Below, piece by piece: positions 1 to 6,560 of a stretch of 6,638 nucleotides of DNA. The translations under genes were made by a program, and so were the position numbers. How positions within the stretch are numbered: position 1 is the first letter of the stretch; every line of letters begins with the position of its first letter. Below the pieces are notes generated by a model. The model was not told the origin of the DNA and searched no databases. It worked only from the letters and a program-made list of their open reading frames with translations. This DNA is from Oscillospiraceae bacterium (GTDB lineage Bacteria; Bacillota; Clostridia; Oscillospirales; Ruminococcaceae), in the NCBI GenBank assembly GCA_016295545.1, contig JAEDLA010000084.1, forward strand, positions 1-6,638, in the 5' to 3' direction.

Positions 1-85
1 GGAAACCCAGTTTTATTTTTCTTTGCTGAAATTTTTGCATAAATTACCCTTTATCCGCAGACAATAGCTCAAAGGAGATGATAAA

Positions 86-523
86 ATGAATATTACACCT
101 GAGCAGTACAGCGAAATGAGTAAAAAAGCATCACCTAAATCCAATACAAAGGTGAATCTTCCTGTTGCTTTTGCAGTCGGCGGAGCTATCTGCGCTCTGG
201 GCGAAATAATTATGACGATTTTTCAGCGTGCCGGTCTGGATGAGACTTCCGCCGGAACATGGACTTCCATTATTCTTGTGGGATTAAGCGCTCTGCTGAC
301 CGGACTGGGCTGGTATGAAAAAATTGCAAAGCACGCCGGTGCAGGAACGCTTGTTCCTATTACAGGCTTCTCCAACTCTATAAGTTCATCGGCTATCGAA
401 GCTAAGTCTGAGGGCTTTATACTTGGTGTAGGAGCAAAGATTTTTACAATTGCAGGACCAGTTATTCTCTACGGCTGTTCAGCCTCTGTGATATACGGAC
501 TTATTTATTATATTTTTAAGTAA
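86..523 (+). CDS. spoVAC: Stage V sporulation protein AC (SpoVAC), dipicolinic acid channel subunit
   Basis: A 145-residue membrane protein with the SpoVAC pattern: a polar N-terminus, hydrophobic segments at about 26-47, 59-80 and 122-143, the conserved stretch AGAGTLVPITGFSNS (84-98), then EGFILGVGAKIF (109-120). Length is normal for the family (about 150). Known role: an inner forespore membrane protein of the SpoVA complex that moves calcium-dipicolinate into the spore and releases it at germination; Bacillus SpoVAC has been reported to behave as a mechanosensitive channel. The ATG follows AAAGGAG (71-77) by 8 nt, which fixes the start. In most Clostridia spoVAD and spoVAE follow directly. 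Here 350 gene-free bases and nifJ follow instead, so the gene stands alone downstream; what lies before base 1 is unknown. A loose sigma-G-like match (GCATA at 37-41, CAGACAA at 58-64) is too weak to call. Identity is confident; function in this organism is inferred. Confidence 0.93.
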   Translation: MNITPEQYSEMSKKASPKSNTKVNLPVAFAVGGAICALGEIIMTIFQRAGLDETSAGTWTSIILVGLSALLTGLGWYEKIAKHAGAGTLVPITGFSNSISSSAIEAKSEGFILGVGAKIFTIAGPVILYGCSASVIYGLIYYIFK

Positions 524-538
524 GTGATAAATGCAGAT

Positions 539-566
539 AAAAAAATGGCAGAGCCGAAGCTCTGCC
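539..566 (-). terminator. Rho-independent terminator with UUCG tetraloop, minus strand
   Basis: Perfect 8-bp inverted repeat GGCAGAGC (547-554) and GCTCTGCC (559-566) around CGAA. Read on the minus strand the loop is UUCG closed by C-G, an exceptionally stable tetraloop. After one A, seven U residues follow (A-run at 539-545). On the plus strand the hairpin is followed by GTACATC with no U-run, so it is built for minus-strand transcripts and is at best a poor terminator for spoVAC. Confidence 0.85.
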
Positions 567-655
567 GTACATCATACAAATAAAAACAAATATGTGTAGA
601 ACAAAAGAAAGGAGACAACAAAACGAGTGTAAATAATTAAAGATTATTTAACACT
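539..655 (-). ncRNA. Predicted small RNA, about 115 nt, own promoter and terminator
   Basis: Not a family I recognise. The minus strand has a TTGACT/TATAAT promoter with a 17-nt spacer. Seven bases past the -10 box the predicted first nucleotide (A, at 655) opens a hairpin: AGTG, one bulged U, UAAAUAAU pairs with AUUAUUUA and CACU around the loop CUUUA (nt 1-30, bases 655-626; 12 bp). Then comes a linker with little structure, rich in C and U, including UCUCCUUUCU at nt 41-50 (615-606). The RNA closes with an 8-bp terminator stem capped by UUCG (nt 90-109) and seven U residues. No open frame with a ribosome site fits inside. It converges on spoVAC, ending about 16 bases past that stop codon. 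The CU stretch matches the complement of an extended Shine-Dalgarno site, which suggests a trans-acting RNA that blocks translation; that role is inference. Alternative: an inactive remnant of a lost gene. Confidence 0.6.
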
Positions 656-661
656 AATGAT

Positions 662-690
662 ATTATATCTCATTATCCGTGCAAAGTCAA
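662..690 (-). promoter_or_regulatory. Near-consensus sigma-A promoter for the predicted small RNA
   Basis: On the minus strand TTGACT (690-685; 5 of 6 matches to consensus) is followed by exactly 17 nt and then TATAAT (667-662; 6 of 6). The sequence upstream of the -35 box is AT-rich. The first nucleotide is expected near 655. No minus-strand protein gene follows, which is why a small RNA is proposed. This is the best housekeeping promoter match I found in the window. Confidence 0.75.
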
Positions 691-726
691 GTAGAATCAG
701 CAAAAAATTACTTGATTCCGGATAAT
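672..726. repeat. Nested dyad overlapping the small-RNA promoter
   Basis: Outer arms ATTATCCG (672-679) and CGGATAAT (719-726) are a perfect 8-bp inverted repeat. Inside lie AGTCAAGTA (685-693) and TACTTGATT (709-717), nine pairs including one G-T when read as RNA, around a 15-base A-rich centre. No T-run follows on either strand, so it does not look like a terminator. The inner left arm contains the whole -35 box (685-690) and the outer left arm sits in the promoter spacer. It could be an operator for a symmetric DNA-binding protein. It could also fold as an RNA hairpin if read from the plus strand. No known operator was recognised. Confidence 0.5.
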
Positions 727-728
727 TC

Positions 729-753
729 TGTCAGTTTGTACAATAAACAGACA
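729..753. repeat. Small hairpin in the nifJ upstream region
   Basis: TGTC-A-GTTT (729-737) and AAAC-A-GACA (745-753) form two 4-bp helices broken by one A-A mismatch, with a 7-base loop. It lies between the dyad at 672-726 and the nifJ leader. No U-run follows. It may be part of the same regulatory region or be chance in AT-rich DNA. Confidence 0.25.
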
Positions 754-794
754 TCATTTTTCTTCATTATATACAATATATATTCCCGGCGTTT

Positions 795-823
795 TTCGCA
801 AATATATCCTAAATCTGCATAAT
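795..823 (+). promoter_or_regulatory. Possible nifJ promoter
   Basis: TTCGCA (795-800; 4 of 6) is followed by 17 nt and then CATAAT (818-823; 5 of 6), which would start transcription near 830 and give a leader of about 43 nt. A competing candidate is CAGACA (748-753), an 18-nt spacer and TACAAT (772-777), giving a leader of about 90 nt. The region is AT-rich, so chance matches are expected and neither is compelling. The leader shows no riboswitch fold that I recognise. Confidence 0.3.
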
Positions 824-873
824 TTTTTTGTTTTACCTTTTTTTCGTGGATAAGTGTTACAGGAGGAGTTTTT

Positions 874-3800
874 ATGCATATCAAAAGAAAAATTATCACT
901 ATGGACGGCAATAATGCGGCTGCATGGGCGGCTTATCCATTTACAGAATTTGCTGCCGTTTACCCAATTACTCCCTCCTCTGTCATGGCAGAGGTAACTG
1001 ACAGATGGGCGGCTGAGGGAAGAAAAAATCTCTTTGGCTCTCCAGTCACTGTTACCGAAATGCAGTCAGAAGCCGGCGCTGCAGGTGCTGTTCACGGAGC
1101 TGCCTCAGCCGGTGCGCTCACTGCTACCTATACCGCTTCGCAGGGGCTGCTTCTTATGATTCCTGATATGTACAAAATTGCCGGAGAACTGCTGCCAAAT
1201 GTTATTCACGTCTCAGCAAGATGCGTTTCAACTCACGCTCTCAGCATTTTCGGCGACCACTCCGATATATATGCCTGCCGTCAGACCGGTTACGCCATGC
1301 TCTGCTCCTCCTCTCCGCAGGAGGTCATGGACCTTGCGGCAGCGGCTCACCTCATCTCCATTGAGAGCAGTGTTCCCTTTATTCACTTCTTTGACGGTTT
1401 CCGAACGTCTCACGAGATTCAGAAAATTGAGGTATGGGATATGGAGACACTTGAACAGCTCCTGGACAGAAAGGCTTTAGCGGCTTTTCGCAGGCGAGGT
1501 CTTAATCCGGAAAGACCTTTTCTCAGGGGCAGCGCTCAGAATCCTGATATTTTCTTTCAGAACCGTGAAGTCTGCAATCCCTTTTATGACAGACTTCCTC
1601 AGATTGCGGAGAACTGCCTTGACCGCATAAATGCACTTATTGGCACGGATTACAGCGCTTTCAGCTACTATGGAGCTTCTGACGCTGAACATATTATTAT
1701 TGCTATGGGTTCGGTTTGTGAGACTATTGAGGAGACAGTGGATTATCTTAATGGCGGCGGCGGAAAATTCGGACTTGTCAAGGTTAGGCTGTATCGTCCT
1801 TTCTCCGCTGAAAGGCTTGTTTCCGCTATTCCGGAGACTGTCAGGAGAATTTCAGTCCTCAGCCGCACAAAAGAACCCGGAGCTGTTGGTGAGCCCCTTT
1901 ATCTTGATGTCTGCGCTGCTCTGAGAGAGTCACGCTTCGCTGAAATCCCTGTTTTTTCCGGACGATACGGTCTTGCTTCAAAGGATACAGATCCGGCGCA
2001 GATAATCGCTGTTTTCCGCAATAAGACGAAAAAGCAGTTCACTATCGGCATTGAGGACGACGTTACAGGACTTTCCCTTGATATTTCAGAGAATCCGGAC
2101 ACTTCACCTGCCGGAACTTTTTCCTGTAAATTCTGGGGACTTGGCTCTGACGGAACAGTTGGTGCCAATAAAAATTCCGTGAAAATTATCGGTGACAACA
2201 CAGAGCTTCACGTTCAGGCGTATTTCTCCTACGATTCCAAAAAGTCAGGGGGTGTTACCGTTTCTCACCTGAGATTCGGAAAAAATCCCATTAAATCGGC
2301 TTATCTTGTAAACCATGCGGACTTTGTTGCCTGCCATAATCAGAGCTATATCGGCAAATATGACATTGTTACGGATATCAGGCAGGGAGGTACGTTCCTG
2401 CTGAATACTTCATGGTCTGCGGAGGAGCTTGAGGAGTATCTGCCGGCTGATGTTAAAAGATATCTTGCTCAGAATAAGATAAATTTTTTCATAATTGACG
2501 GTGTGAAAATTGCTGAGGAAATCGGTATGGGCGGCAGGATAAACACCATTTTGCAGGCGGCTTTTTTCAGGCTGACGGACATTCTGCCCTATGACAGGGC
2601 GGCTGAGCTGATGAAAAAGGCTGTTGAGAAAACCTACGGCGGCAAGGGCAGAGACGTTGTGGAAATGAATTTCAGGGCAATTGATGCAGGGGGCAGCAGT
2701 GTTGTACCTGTTAAAATACCGGAAAGCTGGGCGTCGGCTCAGGACGATATACCGGAGACTGTTCATGAGGACAGCGGCTATATCAGCCAGATTCAGAAGC
2801 CATGTATGTATCTTAAAGGAGACAGGCTGCCTGTTTCAGCTTTTGCAGGCAGAGCTGACGGAGCTATTCCCTCCGGAACATCGGCTTTTGAAAAGCGTGG
2901 CATTGCTGTGCGTGTGCCACAGTGGATTCCTGAAAACTGCATTCAGTGCTGTCAGTGCTCCCTTGTGTGTCCTCATGCTGTTATAAGGCCGGCTGTATTA
3001 AGCGAAAGTGAAGCGGAAAATGCTCCGGAGCAGATGCAGCTTATCGACTTTCGTCCGGCAATGAACGGACTGAAATTCGGCATTGTTGTCTCCGTTATGG
3101 ACTGCACCGGCTGCTCAACCTGTGCACAGGTTTGTCCGGCAAGAAAAAAGGCTCTGGAGATGAAGCCTATCGGCTCTCAGACAAAGCAGCAGGAGTTTTT
3201 CAGATTTGCAGAAAAAGTGCCGGAAAAGCCGGAAGTCCTGCAAAAATTCCCTGCTTCAACAGTAAAGGGTTCACAGTTCCGAAAGCCGCTTTTTGAATTT
3301 TCAGGAGCCTGTGCAGGCTGCGGAGAATCAGCCTATGCAAAGCTTGTCACTCAGCTGTTCGGCGACAGAATGTATATCGCAAATGCGACAGGCTGTTCTT
3401 CAATATGGGGCGGTTCAGCGCCCTCTAATCCCTATACTTTCAATTTCAGGGGGAGAGGGCCGGCGTGGGCAAGCTCTCTTTTTGAGGATAACGCAGAGTT
3501 CGGATTCGGTATGCATCTTGCTGTTGAAACACTGCGAAAGGAGACTGCTGAAAAGGTCCGGAAATTTGCAGAAAAAACAGCTTCTCAGGAAGTGAAGTCT
3601 GCCGCCGCAGATTATTTCAGAAGCTATAATGATATATGGGAAAATCTGTCAGCTGCGGACAGGCTTGCAGATGCACTGGAAAGCTGCGGTGAGGAGGGGG
3701 CGGCAGAGATTTTAGCCGGACGTGAGCTGCTTGGTATGAAGTCCCAGTGGATTTTCGGTGGTGACGGATGGGCTTATGATATCGGCTTCGGCGGTCTTGA

Positions 3801-4386
3801 CCATGTTCTTGCTTCCGGAAAAAACGTAAATATTCTTGTTTTCGATACGGAGGTCTATTCCAATACAGGCGGACAGGCTTCAAAGGCTACCCCTGCCGGT
3901 GCGGCGGCTCAGTTTGCGGTAAAGGGAAAATACGCCGGAAAGAAAAACCTTGCGGCTATGGCAATGACCTATGGTAATGTTTATGTGGCACAGGTCTCAA
4001 TGGGGGCGGACATGAATCAATGCGTCAGGGCTTTCTGCGAAGCCGGTGAATATGACGGAGTTTCCCTTATTATAGCCTATTCGCCCTGCATTAATCATGG
4101 TATCAGAAAGGGCATGGGTGCGGCTCAGCAGGAGGAAAAGAATGCTGTGGAGTGCGGCTACTGGCAGCTGCTCAGATATAATCCGGCAGCTGAAAATCCC
4201 CTTTCCCTTGACTCAAAGGCGCCTGATACGGAGAAGTACAGGGAGTTCCTTATGGGTGAACTGAGATTCAGCGGACTTCGCAGCCGTGAGCCTGAACGCT
4301 GGGAGATGCTGATGAACAAGTCGGCGGCAGAGGCTGTTAAGCGATACAATTACTTTGAAAGACTGAAAAATTCTCTGACGGATTAG
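874..4386 (+). CDS. nifJ: Pyruvate:ferredoxin (flavodoxin) oxidoreductase, single-chain
   Basis: Cytoplasmic enzyme converting pyruvate, CoA and oxidised ferredoxin to acetyl-CoA, CO2 and reduced ferredoxin, the main pyruvate outlet of clostridial fermentation. At 1170 residues it is full length for the homodimeric class. Order: POR N-terminal domain with YPITPSS (T33), E66 and R116, matching the catalytic Thr31, Glu64 and Arg114 of the Desulfovibrio africanus enzyme; CoA-side domain II to about 400; gamma domain with GLGSDGTVGANKNS (about 420-610); EKR linker; ferredoxin domain with C689/C692/C695/C699 and C744/C747/C750/C754; thiamine-diphosphate domain with GDG (963-965) and YSNTGG (N997). 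Proximal cluster ligands C813, C816, C841 and C1072 are all present. It ends near NYFERLKNSLTD, so the C-terminal protective extension of D. africanus is absent. AGGAGG (861-866) lies 7 nt before the ATG. It is transcribed alone, between its leader and a strong terminator. A role in electron supply to nitrogenase is not implied. Confidence 0.97.
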   Translation: MHIKRKIITMDGNNAAAWAAYPFTEFAAVYPITPSSVMAEVTDRWAAEGRKNLFGSPVTVTEMQSEAGAAGAVHGAASAGALTATYTASQGLLLMIPDMYKIAGELLPNVIHVSARCVSTHALSIFGDHSDIYACRQTGYAMLCSSSPQEVMDLAAAAHLISIESSVPFIHFFDGFRTSHEIQKIEVWDMETLEQLLDRKALAAFRRRGLNPERPFLRGSAQNPDIFFQNREVCNPFYDRLPQIAENCLDRINALIGTDYSAFSYYGASDAEHIIIAMGSVCETIEETVDYLNGGGGKFGLVKVRLYRPFSAERLVSAIPETVRRISVLSRTKEPGAVGEPLYLDVCAALRESRFAEIPVFSGRYGLASKDTDPAQIIAVFRNKTKKQFTIGIEDDVTGLSLDISENPDTSPAGTFSCKFWGLGSDGTVGANKNSVKIIGDNTELHVQAYFSYDSKKSGGVTVSHLRFGKNPIKSAYLVNHADFVACHNQSYIGKYDIVTDIRQGGTFLLNTSWSAEELEEYLPADVKRYLAQNKINFFIIDGVKIAEEIGMGGRINTILQAAFFRLTDILPYDRAAELMKKAVEKTYGGKGRDVVEMNFRAIDAGGSSVVPVKIPESWASAQDDIPETVHEDSGYISQIQKPCMYLKGDRLPVSAFAGRADGAIPSGTSAFEKRGIAVRVPQWIPENCIQCCQCSLVCPHAVIRPAVLSESEAENAPEQMQLIDFRPAMNGLKFGIVVSVMDCTGCSTCAQVCPARKKALEMKPIGSQTKQQEFFRFAEKVPEKPEVLQKFPASTVKGSQFRKPLFEFSGACAGCGESAYAKLVTQLFGDRMYIANATGCSSIWGGSAPSNPYTFNFRGRGPAWASSLFEDNAEFGFGMHLAVETLRKETAEKVRKFAEKTASQEVKSAAADYFRSYNDIWENLSAADRLADALESCGEEGAAEILAGRELLGMKSQWIFGGDGWAYDIGFGGLDHVLASGKNVNILVFDTEVYSNTGGQASKATPAGAAAQFAVKGKYAGKKNLAAMAMTYGNVYVAQVSMGADMNQCVRAFCEAGEYDGVSLIIAYSPCINHGIRKGMGAAQQEEKNAVECGYWQLLRYNPAAENPLSLDSKAPDTEKYREFLMGELRFSGLRSREPERWEMLMNKSAAEAVKRYNYFERLKNSLTD

Positions 4387-4390
4387 CAAT

Positions 4391-4437
4391 AAAAAGGCAG
4401 ACAAGGTTTATTTGCTGAACCTTGTCTGCCTGTTTTT
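4391..4437. terminator. Bidirectional terminator between nifJ and the kinase gene
   Basis: A perfect 13-bp stem, GGCAGACAAGGTT (4396-4408) with AACCTTGTCTGCC (4418-4430), and a 9-base loop. On the plus strand TGTTTTT follows (4431-4437), directly after the nifJ stop. On the minus strand the A-run 4391-4395 gives five U residues, downstream of the kinase stop (4444-4446). It therefore serves both convergent genes. Confidence 0.95.
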
Positions 4438-4443
4438 ACATTA

Positions 4444-6345
4444 TTACATTATTATATTAAAGCAGATGCTTTCGCCCTCGGTGTTGTCAACAGTTATCCT
4501 GAATTTGTGCTTGTCAATTATAGATTTCGCAATTGCAAGTCCCAGTCCGTAGCCGCCGGTGGTTCTTGCACGGGAATCGTCACTGCGGTAGAATCTTTCA
4601 AATATTTTGGACTTCTCGTCCTCGTGGACGCCTTGTCCCGTATTGAAAACGGACAGAATCTTTTTATCACCATGAGATTTCAGGGTTATACGGACTGTTC
4701 CGTTTTCATTGCTGTATTTCAGAGCGTTGTCAATGAATATTGCTGCCATTTGCTTGATATGATACTCACTTCCGCTGATTCTGAGGTTTTCCTCAATATC
4801 AATCTCAAAGGTCTTATGAGCCTCAAATGCCTGACATTCAAAGGGCAGAGCCGTATTTTCTATTGCCTTGCTGAGGTCAAATTCCGTGATTATAAATTTA
4901 GAAGTGTTGTTCTCTAGCCTTGTCAGATTAAGCAGGTCATTTACAAGCACGTTCATTCTTTCTGCCTGTGACTTTATGTATTCAAGCCACTTGTTTTCAC
5001 CTATCTCAGCTGAAAGAACATCGGCATTGGCTGAAATTATAGTCAGCGGAGTTTTCAGCTCATGGCTTGCGTCAGAGATAAACTGCTTCTGCTTCTCGAA
5101 TGCTATTTTGATAGGCTCTATGCTCTTTTTAGAGAATATAAATGTAAAGCCTGACAGAATTATAAGGCTAAGCACGCCGATAATAACAGTAGTCTGAGTG
5201 AGCTTTGACAGCATTTCCAGTTCATTGCTTTTATCAGTAAACACCATAAGTGTTCCGTTGTCCTTTTCAAGACGGCAGAACTGGTAGGAGTTAAGCATTC
5301 CGCTTGAAGCTCCGTCCTCCAAAATTGCATTTATATACTTTTGAGCAACATCTGTCTGAAGCTCATCGTTGTTGAGTGAATCAAGGAATTTTCCTTCGGC
5401 ATTTGCCATAATAATGAAGAAGTCAATAGAACCGAGGGACTTCGGCACAGGAGCGTTATTCATCTTGCCCGGAATATAGCTGGCTGCTGCCGGAATTATA
5501 CTGTCAATGACTGTAAATCCGCTGAGTATTTCACCGCCTGTAAAGGACAGCTGGATTATTTCATCGGAATCTTCATAATTATCAGCATTATCAGTGTATT
5601 CCTCCTGTGGCTGAACTGAATCTGCATCAGTATTGGTATCGGTATCGGGTTCTGCCTGCCATATTTCAGGTCTTGGATAGTCATAGCGGTTTTCTGAGTC
5701 CGGTCCCCAGTTCTCCTCCCAGTCCTCATGTTTCTCCCACCATGGCGGTTCTTCGCCCCAGGGCTTATGAGGATCATAGCCCGGATAGGGCGGCGGATAA
5801 AATCCCGGATACGTTGTTGCAGGCTCTGTGGGTGCAGTGGGCTGTTCTGTCGGAGGATTGGTCGGTGGCTGAGTTGTCGGATTTTCCGGAGGATAGGTTT
5901 CAGGAGGAGCAGTTTCAGCTGCAGGAGCTTCAGTGCTGTCTGTCGGTACTTCCGGTGTTACCTCGCTGCTTTCCTCACCAGAATTTTCGGTTGGGGGTGA
6001 TGTTTCCTTTTTTGTATCGGATTCAGTTGGTACTGTTTCCTCAGCGGTACTCTCTGACGGCTGGGGATCTTTAGGATCTTCCTTGCTTTCAGATGTTGCA
6101 GGAGAGGTGGTTGTGACCGGTTCTTTCGGCGGCTGTTCATTTTTATCAGGTTCAGGGTGATATGTAAATGAGGAGGTCTTTTCATTGTACTCCACACTTG
6201 AAGCAATCTGCTGTAATACTACCTTTGACTGACGCTGCATGACTGCCTGCATAATAATATTTATGGAGCTGAGAACAGCTATAAAAATGGCAAGAAGTAT
6301 GCTTGTTGTCATAAGGAAAAATTTAAGCTGTACTTTTTTGAACAT
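4444..6345 (-). CDS. Membrane sensor histidine kinase with long disordered extracytoplasmic stalk
   Basis: 633 residues. TM1 at about 9-32; an outside region 33-384; TM2 at about 385-405; then a HisKA domain whose H-box SHELKTPL has the phospho-acceptor H428, and an ATP-binding domain with N-box DNALKYS (N540), G1-like NTGQG (568-572), F-box IFERFYR and G2 GGYGLGL (597-603). H428 lies only about 23 residues after TM2, leaving no room for a full HAMP domain. The outside region splits into a short helical part, a low-complexity stalk (about 62-262) and a probable folded sensor domain (about 264-382). This fits a clostridial kinase group with a proline-rich linker before a small sensor domain, but the stalk is very long. 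The ATG follows AAAGGAG (6360-6354) by 8 nt. No response regulator is visible; a 223-bp element lies directly upstream. The signal is unknown, so no gene symbol is given. Asn replaces the usual Asp in G1, as in a number of Firmicute kinases. Confidence 0.92.
   Translation of the reverse strand: MFKKVQLKFFLMTTSILLAIFIAVLSSINIIMQAVMQRQSKVVLQQIASSVEYNEKTSSFTYHPEPDKNEQPPKEPVTTTSPATSESKEDPKDPQPSESTAEETVPTESDTKKETSPPTENSGEESSEVTPEVPTDSTEAPAAETAPPETYPPENPTTQPPTNPPTEQPTAPTEPATTYPGFYPPPYPGYDPHKPWGEEPPWWEKHEDWEENWGPDSENRYDYPRPEIWQAEPDTDTNTDADSVQPQEEYTDNADNYEDSDEIIQLSFTGGEILSGFTVIDSIIPAAASYIPGKMNNAPVPKSLGSIDFFIIMANAEGKFLDSLNNDELQTDVAQKYINAILEDGASSGMLNSYQFCRLEKDNGTLMVFTDKSNELEMLSKLTQTTVIIGVLSLIILSGFTFIFSKKSIEPIKIAFEKQKQFISDASHELKTPLTIISANADVLSAEIGENKWLEYIKSQAERMNVLVNDLLNLTRLENNTSKFIITEFDLSKAIENTALPFECQAFEAHKTFEIDIEENLRISGSEYHIKQMAAIFIDNALKYSNENGTVRITLKSHGDKKILSVFNTGQGVHEDEKSKIFERFYRSDDSRARTTGGYGLGLAIAKSIIDKHKFRITVDNTEGESICFNIIM
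5560..6162 (-). other. Low-complexity Pro/Thr/Glu/Ser stalk region of the kinase
   Basis: Codes for residues about 62-262 of the kinase. Residues 62-178 are dominated by P, T, E and S with very few hydrophobic residues. Residues 179-215 are rich in Y, P, W and acidic residues (W196, W202, W203, W209, W213). Residues 230-262 are very acidic (D/E/N/T). It is not a clean tandem repeat at DNA level. It is expected to be disordered and outside the membrane, possibly crossing part of the cell wall and possibly a glycosylation target; both are inference. The biased composition also opens long plus-strand frames here, which are not genes. Confidence 0.8.
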
Positions 6346-6363
6346 TCGGCTTTCTCCTTTCTG

Positions 6364-6389
6364 TTATTACTCCGGCAAAAAAATATCTA
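6364..6389 (+). repeat. Left terminal inverted repeat of the element
   Basis: The first 15 bases match the complement of 6572-6586 exactly; 23 of 26 bases match when extended inward to 6389. This arm is the one next to the kinase gene. Confidence 0.8.
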
Positions 6390-6390
6390 T

Positions 6391-6408
6391 AAAAAGCGGC
6401 GAAGCCGC
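6391..6408 (-). terminator. Terminator-like hairpin inside the element, facing the kinase
   Basis: On the minus strand GCGGC-TTC-GCCGC (6408-6396) is followed directly by five U residues (A-run 6391-6395), then ATAGATA and another U-run. This has the form of a short intrinsic terminator about 45 bases before the kinase ATG. It could stop transcripts entering from upstream. The stem is only 5 bp, so efficiency is uncertain. Confidence 0.45.
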
Positions 6409-6560
6409 AAGGGGGGATTCCAAAGGGTTTATTAACCCTTTGGCAGGGGGGTGAACGAGGGGGGGCAGAGCCCCCTCCTAACAAAGTAGTAAATCAAGCG
6501 CAGCGATGATTTACGGACACTTCAGCATTACTCCCCTCGGCTTGACCGACGAAGTAATTA

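Noticed and set aside
37..64. Possible sigma-G promoter before spoVAC
   Set aside because: GCATA is good but CAGACAA is a poor -10 element and the spacing is not clearly right; plausible for the gene but not supported by the sequence.
628..654. Rex-like operator (TGTTAA ... TTACA)
   Set aside because: The half-sites are about 15 bases apart, far more than in Rex sites, and the symmetry is explained by the small RNA 5' hairpin.
657..725. A 22-codon plus-strand frame (leader peptide?)
   Set aside because: The purine-rich AAAGGAGA at 608-615 is more than 40 bases before the ATG, too far to serve it, and the frame overlaps the small RNA promoter and dyad.
830..873. Riboswitch or attenuator in the nifJ leader
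   Set aside because: The leader is short and T-rich; no known aptamer core and no terminator hairpin is visible.
708..911. A 67-codon minus-strand frame across the nifJ start
   Set aside because: Starts inside nifJ without a ribosome site, covers the nifJ leader, and its product resembles no family I know; it ends just before the small RNA promoter by chance.
5607..6160. Several long plus-strand frames opposite the kinase stalk
   Set aside because: They mirror the biased Pro/Thr/Glu/Ser codons of the minus-strand kinase, give low-complexity products and lack a convincing ribosome site.
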